Part shown: positions 1 to 5,200 of the stretch, piece by piece
How the letters are laid out: each line of letters starts with the position of its first letter
Position numbering within the stretch: the first letter of the stretch is position 1
Assembly (NCBI GenBank): GCA_964460795.1
Contig: CAYWRU010000105.1
Location: forward strand, 1-7,585
Source of the DNA: CAZOOM01 sp964460795
GTDB taxonomy: Bacteria; Omnitrophota; Omnitrophia; Omnitrophales; Aquincolibacteriaceae
Direction: 5' to 3'
DNA length: 7,585 bases
The notes under the pieces: model-generated
What the model was told of the DNA's origin: nothing
Databases searched by the model: none
What the model saw: only the letters and a program-made list of their open reading frames with translations
Program-made: the position numbers and the translations under genes

Positions 1-54
1 CACTCCCAAGGCTATCAAACTGGATCCCCTGCCGACCGTGCTAGAAGACTCGTT
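1..54 (+). repeat. Direct repeat copy A (54 bp, reaches the window edge)
   Basis: Bases 1-54 match 7015-7068 at every position; divergence begins at 55 versus 7069. The match reaches base 1, so the true repeat may continue upstream. Both copies are read in the same frame (TPKAIKLDPL...). Confidence 0.95.
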
Positions 55-307
55 TATATATGAAACGACTGGTGCTGATCCGCTCGAAAAGTCTCAAACA
101 TCCAAGGGTCACTTGGAAATGGAATTGAAGAAAGTTGTTGAAACTCAAAAGCTAATGAAAGCGGAACAAGATAAGATGCTCTGCGAAATTCGCGATCTCA
201 TCAAGAATCTCACGAAAAGTCCAACTGTGGCCACCTCTGCGACACCGTCCAAACGCACCTCGCCTTGGGCCGAAGACGAAACTGTAGAGAAATCTCTACA
301 TCAGTAG
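2..307 (+). CDS. C-terminal part of a coiled-coil protein (left-truncated), ORF1-like or tail of a neighbouring element
   Basis: The frame is open from base 2 to a TAG at 305-307, giving 101 visible residues; the true start lies outside the window. The first residues, TPKAIKLDPLPTVLEDS, are identical to residues 1599-1615 of ORF2 in this window and are encoded by the same 54 bases. After that it diverges into a helix-rich segment with heptad-like spacing (around LEMELKKVVETQKLMK and LCEIRDLIKNL), which I read as a coiled coil. A Ser/Thr/Pro-rich stretch and the motif SPWAEDE follow. The order coiled coil then Pro-Trp resembles ORF1 (coil 166-222, QPW 248-250). A zinc ribbon would be expected upstream, as it precedes the shared peptide in ORF2. 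Base composition is less AT-rich than the non-coding flanks. It may be a truncated ORF1-like gene or the long-tailed 3' end of an upstream related element. Its function is not known. Confidence 0.5.
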   Translation, partial: TPKAIKLDPLPTVLEDSFIYETTGADPLEKSQTSKGHLEMELKKVVETQKLMKAEQDKMLCEIRDLIKNLTKSPTVATSATPSKRTSPWAEDETVEKSLHQ

Positions 308-323
308 AGCTCTTTCTCTACAT
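282..323. repeat. Tandem TGTAGA/TCTACA inverted repeats at the end of the left ORF
   Basis: Arms TGTAGAGA (283-290) and TCTCTACA (293-300) are perfect complements separated by AA. Directly after it, GTAGAG (304-309) pairs with CTCTAC (316-321). The first is a one-mismatch member (CTGTA-N10-TACAT) of the dispersed dyad family. It overlaps the last codons and stop of the left ORF, so a short RNA hairpin or a transcription-end signal is possible, but a protein-binding site fits equally well. Confidence 0.7.
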
Positions 324-382
324 CCGACCTACTGCGTAAGTACATGCCCCCATTACTTCTCATACATTAATATATTACTCTC

Positions 383-408
383 TCTACATTCTCTATCTAA
401 AATGTAGA
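383..408. repeat. 8-bp inverted repeat in the leader
   Basis: TCTACATT (383-390) and AATGTAGA (401-408) are exact reverse complements with a 10-base spacer. The half-sites are the same as in the dispersed dyad but in the opposite order (TACAT then ATGTA, 12 bases between). The site at 2121-2142 has this same order and spacing. Confidence 0.75.
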
Positions 409-457
409 CCTTTAGTTACTAAACTTTTGTCTACTTATAAATAAATTCGTATCATCG

Positions 458-478
458 TTAGGGTTAGGGAAAAAAAAA
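458..478 (+). repeat. Two telomere-type TTAGGG units followed by an A9 run
   Basis: TTAGGG occurs twice in tandem at 458-469, followed at once by nine A (470-478). TTAGGG is the telomere repeat of most fungi. Possible readings are an interstitial telomere relic at an insertion junction, a telo-box-like promoter element, or the 3' tail of an upstream element. Two units are too few to choose. Confidence 0.6.
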
Positions 479-527
479 GGATTTTGACAATCAAGCGTAT
501 CTTGTGCTTTGTGCATCCATCCTTTAT

Positions 528-555
528 TCTCAAGTTTTTAATTATTTTCTTGAGA
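528..555. repeat. Inverted repeat in the ORF1 5' leader
   Basis: TCTCAAG (528-534) pairs exactly with CTTGAGA (549-555) around a 14-base T/A-rich spacer. It ends 21 bases before the ORF1 start codon, so a weak leader hairpin is possible. No further support. Confidence 0.4.
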
Positions 556-576
556 TTTAGTGTTAATTAAACAATT

Positions 577-2229
577 ATGGCCATTAATAATGCTGAAAGT
601 GTGAATATATTGGCAAAAAGCATCATGTCCTCACTACAGTGCCCAACGTGCAAGGGTACCGCGCTACGCTCTGACGGTAACGCAAAGGGAAGACTGAGAC
701 TTATATGTCAAAAATGCAAAAAGTCCCTGTACGCCGACGCTCATCCGGATGTACTGAATGCTCTACAACGCCGCTCAAATAAAGCAAATGATACCAAACC
801 AGGTAGAAATAATGCTACAATGCCGAAACCTTCACAATCACAAACGCCGACAACATCGGGTATACAAACTCCTACATCTGGGCGTATTTCTATATTGACC
901 AACAATAGCCCAAGTAAGAATACTGCTACATCCATGTCAACTAACACGTACATGGAATTTGACCACATGTCGGACAATATATCAACCACTAGCAAAGAAT
1001 GTCTACATCACGACCTTGAAGATGATGATATGATGGAAGATGACATGCAGGATGCTTTCTCGCCTGAATCCATGGGAACTGCCATCATTCAACTATTTGA
1101 AGATATGAACAAGATGAAAAATGAATCAAAAGAAACAATGGCGGCTTTCAAGAAAGTCGAACAATTTATGATCAATATGTCTCAGCAGCTTAGCTCTCTT
1201 AGTAAAGCCTTTGCTGAATCACAAACTCTTATACGCAACAACAATGGCATGTATGAGAAACCATACATTCAACAAGAAGAACGTATGCGAAGTAGCCCAA
1301 TGCCTATATCAGGCAAACAGCCCTGGTTAGTCGCTGCCAAGAAAGGCAAAGCAGCACCAAAAACCATGAACACCAGCATAGCTAGTACGAACAGGTACAA
1401 GGAGCTCTCGGAAAGTATTCCTGCGTACAAGAACCTTACCGATGTAGAAGAAACTATACATGTCCCAAATACCAATGGTAGAAAAAGACCGACACCAAAG
1501 ATAAGAAAGCTTACACCTGAAGAAATCCAGAACGTGAAAGCTGGTCGACCATCAAAACCTTCATCACCCATGTGTACGCTATACTTTGAAGGTATCCGTA
1601 GAAATAAGCCTACCGAAATAAAGGCATGCTTCTACTCGTGGAACATACCTCTCCGCTCCATCCGAAATATTTCGTTCATTGGCTCACATGTTATGGAGCT
1701 CCTTACATTCGAAGATGCTAGATGTAACATTATTGATACATTAGCGAAGAACGATATCACCTACCTACCGAATTTCAATCCACTCTCGATATCAAATTTG
1801 AAGAACAATACCAAATTTGGACATGTAAAAACGGACGAGGAAAAACAAGCCTTGGTACAGAAGCTCTACAAAGTTCGTCTACAGAAGACGTTCGAAAGGC
1901 TCCCTCAAGATGGCAGAAACAACCGTCTCCGCAATTATATTCGCTCAAGAATGGATCATTCCAACACCACTAATACATGTACTACTAGTACTACATCAAA
2001 TACCACCACCGTTACAATGGATAAACCAACGGAGTCCACTTTTACTATATCAGACGGCTCAAATGTAGTACATCTGATACATCCTGATGTTCAAGCGAAC
2101 TCAGACACATATGATGCAAGTACATCGGAACTGTCCGATGTAGACATTGTAGTACCAAATCATAAAAGGAATCGCTCAGAAGCTATGAGCGAAGGATCAT
2201 CGACTGAAACTAAACGTCGCCATGAATAG
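577..2229 (+). CDS. LINE ORF1: Gag-like nucleic-acid-binding protein with zinc ribbon, coiled coil and RRM-like fold
   Basis: The 550-residue protein begins at the first ATG of a long open frame (ATGGCC context). Residues 22-47 form a zinc ribbon, C22-x2-C25-x18-C44-x2-C47. A Ser/Thr/Pro/Asn-rich linker and an acidic patch (about 147-156) follow. Residues 166-222 are helix-rich with coiled-coil character, which could trimerise as in L1 ORF1p. QPW is at 248-250 and a basic patch GRKRPTPKIRK at 301-311. Residues 333-402 show a beta-alpha-beta-beta-alpha-beta pattern (TLYFEGI, then ISFIGSHVMELLTF), read as an RRM-like domain. A Thr/Asn low-complexity tract (462-480) and a basic C-terminus ending KRRHE complete it. 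In LINEs such a protein coats the element RNA and acts as a chaperone. The domain order is seen; the folds are inferred. ORF2 begins within its last eight bases. Confidence 0.85.
   Translation: MAINNAESVNILAKSIMSSLQCPTCKGTALRSDGNAKGRLRLICQKCKKSLYADAHPDVLNALQRRSNKANDTKPGRNNATMPKPSQSQTPTTSGIQTPTSGRISILTNNSPSKNTATSMSTNTYMEFDHMSDNISTTSKECLHHDLEDDDMMEDDMQDAFSPESMGTAIIQLFEDMNKMKNESKETMAAFKKVEQFMINMSQQLSSLSKAFAESQTLIRNNNGMYEKPYIQQEERMRSSPMPISGKQPWLVAAKKGKAAPKTMNTSIASTNRYKELSESIPAYKNLTDVEETIHVPNTNGRKRPTPKIRKLTPEEIQNVKAGRPSKPSSPMCTLYFEGIRRNKPTEIKACFYSWNIPLRSIRNISFIGSHVMELLTFEDARCNIIDTLAKNDITYLPNFNPLSISNLKNNTKFGHVKTDEEKQALVQKLYKVRLQKTFERLPQDGRNNRLRNYIRSRMDHSNTTNTCTTSTTSNTTTVTMDKPTESTFTISDGSNVVHLIHPDVQANSDTYDASTSELSDVDIVVPNHKRNRSEAMSEGSSTETKRRHE
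1249..1268. repeat. Exact ATGTA-N10-TACAT dyad in ORF1, extended to 7-bp arms
   Basis: Arms ATGTATG (1249-1255) and CATACAT (1262-1268) are perfect complements. The 12 bases ATGTATGAGAAA recur at 5275-5286 in ORF2 in a different reading frame, and the two 20-bp sites differ at only two positions. Shared protein ancestry cannot explain that match. Confidence 0.8.
1977..1996. repeat. Near-perfect 20-bp palindrome (dyad family) in ORF1
   Basis: ATGTA and TACAT flank ten bases that are themselves almost self-complementary (CTACTAGTAC), so nine of ten pairs match. It lies in the Thr/Ser-rich low-complexity tract. TACATGTA (1974-1981) overlaps its left arm. Confidence 0.75.
2121..2142. repeat. 9-bp inverted repeat near the end of ORF1
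   Basis: TACATCGGA (2121-2129) and TCCGATGTA (2134-2142) are exact reverse complements separated by ACTG. With a four-base loop this is one of the most stable potential RNA hairpins in the window. It sits 80 bases before the ORF2 start, so an effect on ORF2 translation is conceivable but unproven. Confidence 0.8.
2222..2229 (+). promoter_or_regulatory. ORF1 stop / ORF2 start overlap (ATGAATAG)
   Basis: The ORF2 ATG (2222-2224) lies five bases before the ORF1 TAG (2227-2229), with ORF2 in the +1 frame relative to ORF1. The ORF2 frame upstream is closed by a TGA at 2186-2188 and has no earlier ATG. This is a short overlap of the kind used for termination-reinitiation in several bicistronic retroelements and viruses. 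No obvious slippery sequence is seen. Confidence 0.7.
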
Positions 2230-5200
2230 TCTATCTATTCGTGGTACAAATCAAGATGTAGAATTAACTGTACACACACAACACGAAAGACCTACGAAAT
2301 CGTGTTACGACACATACATGGAGACAAACATCTACAAGGAAACATTCGATGACCCAACGTCAAAAGGGAAACTTGCTCTCATGCAAATCAACGCTACTGG
2401 CCTTAATGGTAAAATTGAAGAAATACTTGAGATCATGGTTCAACGTGACATTGCAGTCACATTTATATCAGAGACATGGCTCAAGCAAGGACAACATCCT
2501 CATCCATGTGTTAAATATGTACTGTCAGGATGTCTACCTGAGCGACTACTATCACACCAACCTCACGGACTAGGCATTATGATTCATCCGTACTATCTAC
2601 ATAAACTCGACACAGATGTAGTAGAAATATTACATGTATCTCAAGATCCGAACCCTGTATATGGGCCATTCATGGTCTTATGTAGAATTTTCAAGACATG
2701 GATAGTATTGTTTTCCTACATGAATCCCAACAAGACAACTGATACCTGCTGCACGGATATCATCAAGTATGTAGACAAAAGTCTACATGCAACCTTGCCA
2801 CATATCATACTCGGTGATCTTAACATGCGCCTGGGAGAACTTGTTGGAGACACTGTGCATAACGCCAGAGGACTTGCGATCAACGAACTATTAGAAAATC
2901 ACGGATACAGCCTCTGCAAGTACAGTAACCATGGGGCATTTACATTCATGACCGACCATGGTAGGTCCATAGCAGATTACTTCTACATCAACTCCTCCAA
3001 GATCAATGCTCCTGTCTCATGTACAGTTTTGGATACAGAAGACATAGGGTCCGATCATATCCCATGCGCTATGTCAATCGAATGTAGGACTAGTTCTCCA
3101 TCACAGACGAAGAACTTCTACATGTGGAACATAAAGAAACTCAAGGACGATGAATACAAGGACAAGTTTACTCAAGCATTCATTTCTCAAGTACCTTCTG
3201 TCAATGTACACATGGCTGATATCATTTCCAAATGGACACTTGCAGGAAGACCAGTATTTGATCACAACGCGTCTGAGGTATCCGAGCGAAACAGCATCGT
3301 GATACAATTCGTCGAAGACATGTATGACTTTTTCTACATGGCGCTAGAACAAGCGTGTCAGATATCAATAGGCAAACAGAAGAGAACCAAGAAGCATCAT
3401 AATAATTGGTTTATGGATACGCATCTGCGAAAACTTATCAACTGCCGAAAGAAGACATACAACCTGTGGAAGAGATCAACCTGCAGCGTACGCAGACACA
3501 TGTACTGGAAACGCTACAAGCACTATAAGTCCATCGTGCAAAAAGAATGTCAACGCAAACGCAAGCAAGCATTCGAAGAGTGGGTTGATAGCACAGAAAT
3601 ACTCAATACATCTGAATGCACAAAGATCATCAGTGGCATCACTAAGAAACGCAGTGGTAAAAGCAGTAGTGCTCTAGATACCAGTGAAGCCAGTATGTCC
3701 GTGTACAAGAACCACTACATGGATATCTTCACTCCACTCACAAGTAGTCCCATTGACGACCAATGTACATCAATTGCTACATCGACATCGTGTCCATCGA
3801 CAAACACAATCATGAAGCATCAGAAAACATTAGACACATTCTGGACGAGTACGAAATCACCACTGGATATATCCCTTGCGAAACTTAAAGAAATGGTGAA
3901 CCAGTCAACCCTGACAGCTATTGGCATGTTCTCGCCTGATATTGTCTCGCAAACGATCAAGTTCTTCCCGAAAGCCAAAGCACCTGGAGAGTCAGGTGTG
4001 GTCATTGAAATGTTGTGCCCAATCGCAACACATGTTGCACCAATCCTGTCTATCATGTACACATTCTTCTACATCAGTGGACATGTTCCCTCTTCCTGGT
4101 GTAAATCTCTTGTATGTCCCATATACAAGAAAGGACAAGCAAACGACATTGCCAACTACAGACCGATCAGCTTGACGGAAACCCTACGCAAGGTCTACGA
4201 AAAGCTTCTACATCCAGTACTACAATCATACATCGAGCCATTGTCCAAGTTCCAAAACGGATTCCGCAGCTACAAGAACACGATTGACCATGTCGCTACA
4301 TTACAATATATCATACAACGCTCGGGACTCAAGAAAAATGAACACTTGAAGCTGGCATTCCTTGACATCAAATCCGCGTACGACAAAGTGAACCGAGTAC
4401 ATCTATGGAGAAAATGTTCTACAAGAGGCATACCAACTGAAATGATTTCTACCATCAAAGCATTATTCGACTACAATACGTCGAAACTATGTATATATAA
4501 TCATACATCTGAACCTTTTCCAATTAAAGCTGGTTTATTACAAGGTAGTGTCCTGTCGCCGATGCTATACTCACTGTTTATTGACGACCTTGCTGAGTCT
4601 CTACAAGCAAGAGGTCCAAGTGTAAGCATCAACAATGATATGATTTCAATTAATTGTCTCTTCTACGCAGACGATATTGTTCTTATATCGAGGGCATACG
4701 AGGATCTCAAGGTACTATTGGCGATCTGTGAAGAACATGCCATGACAAATGACTATATGTTCAACTCTAGGAAGTGCGAACTATTATGCACACCTAGTGA
4801 ATGTAGAGAAATTAGCACATCGATGGATGAAATCATGTTACATCGGATACCTTTGACACGAACGAACCGTTTCAAGTATCTGGGTGTGTACTTTACATGT
4901 AAAGGTATTGATACAGAGACCCAAATTATGGAAACCTCTTCCAAAGCTAGAAGACAAGCAAACCTATTAGCAAGTATCGGTGTGAATGGCCATGGATATA
5001 GCTACACGACCAATATGAATATCTACAAGTCGATGATACGTCCTATCCTGGAATACTGCCTATGTATACTTCCTCTTACAAGGAGACACATTGGCATATT
5101 AGACCGAACACAGAATGAATGTCTCAGTAAGCTGATGTCAGTCTCAAGAAACACAAGCTACACTTCGAAACAACTTATTATGGCAGTGCCTGATATGAAG

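Larger units (their letters stand above)
308..576 (+). promoter_or_regulatory. Non-coding leader upstream of ORF1
   Basis: No open frame of note lies between the stop at 307 and the ORF1 start at 577. In order it holds: an inverted repeat with arms TCTACATT (383-390) and AATGTAGA (401-408); a TATA-like TATAAAT at 436-442; two TTAGGG units at 458-469; nine A at 470-478; and an inverted repeat TCTCAAG/CTTGAGA (528-534, 549-555). The stretch is AT-rich. It could be the 3' end of an upstream element joined at the A-run to the 5' UTR of this one, or one continuous internal promoter and leader. The sequence alone does not decide. Confidence 0.5.

Noticed and set aside
38..307. Complete small gene starting at GTG 38
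   Set aside because: The frame is open back to base 2, so GTG 38 is only an internal codon; the gene is truncated by the window.
741..1571. Reverse-strand frames of 84 and 100 codons opposite ORF1
   Set aside because: They mirror ORF1 codons and have no recognisable domains.
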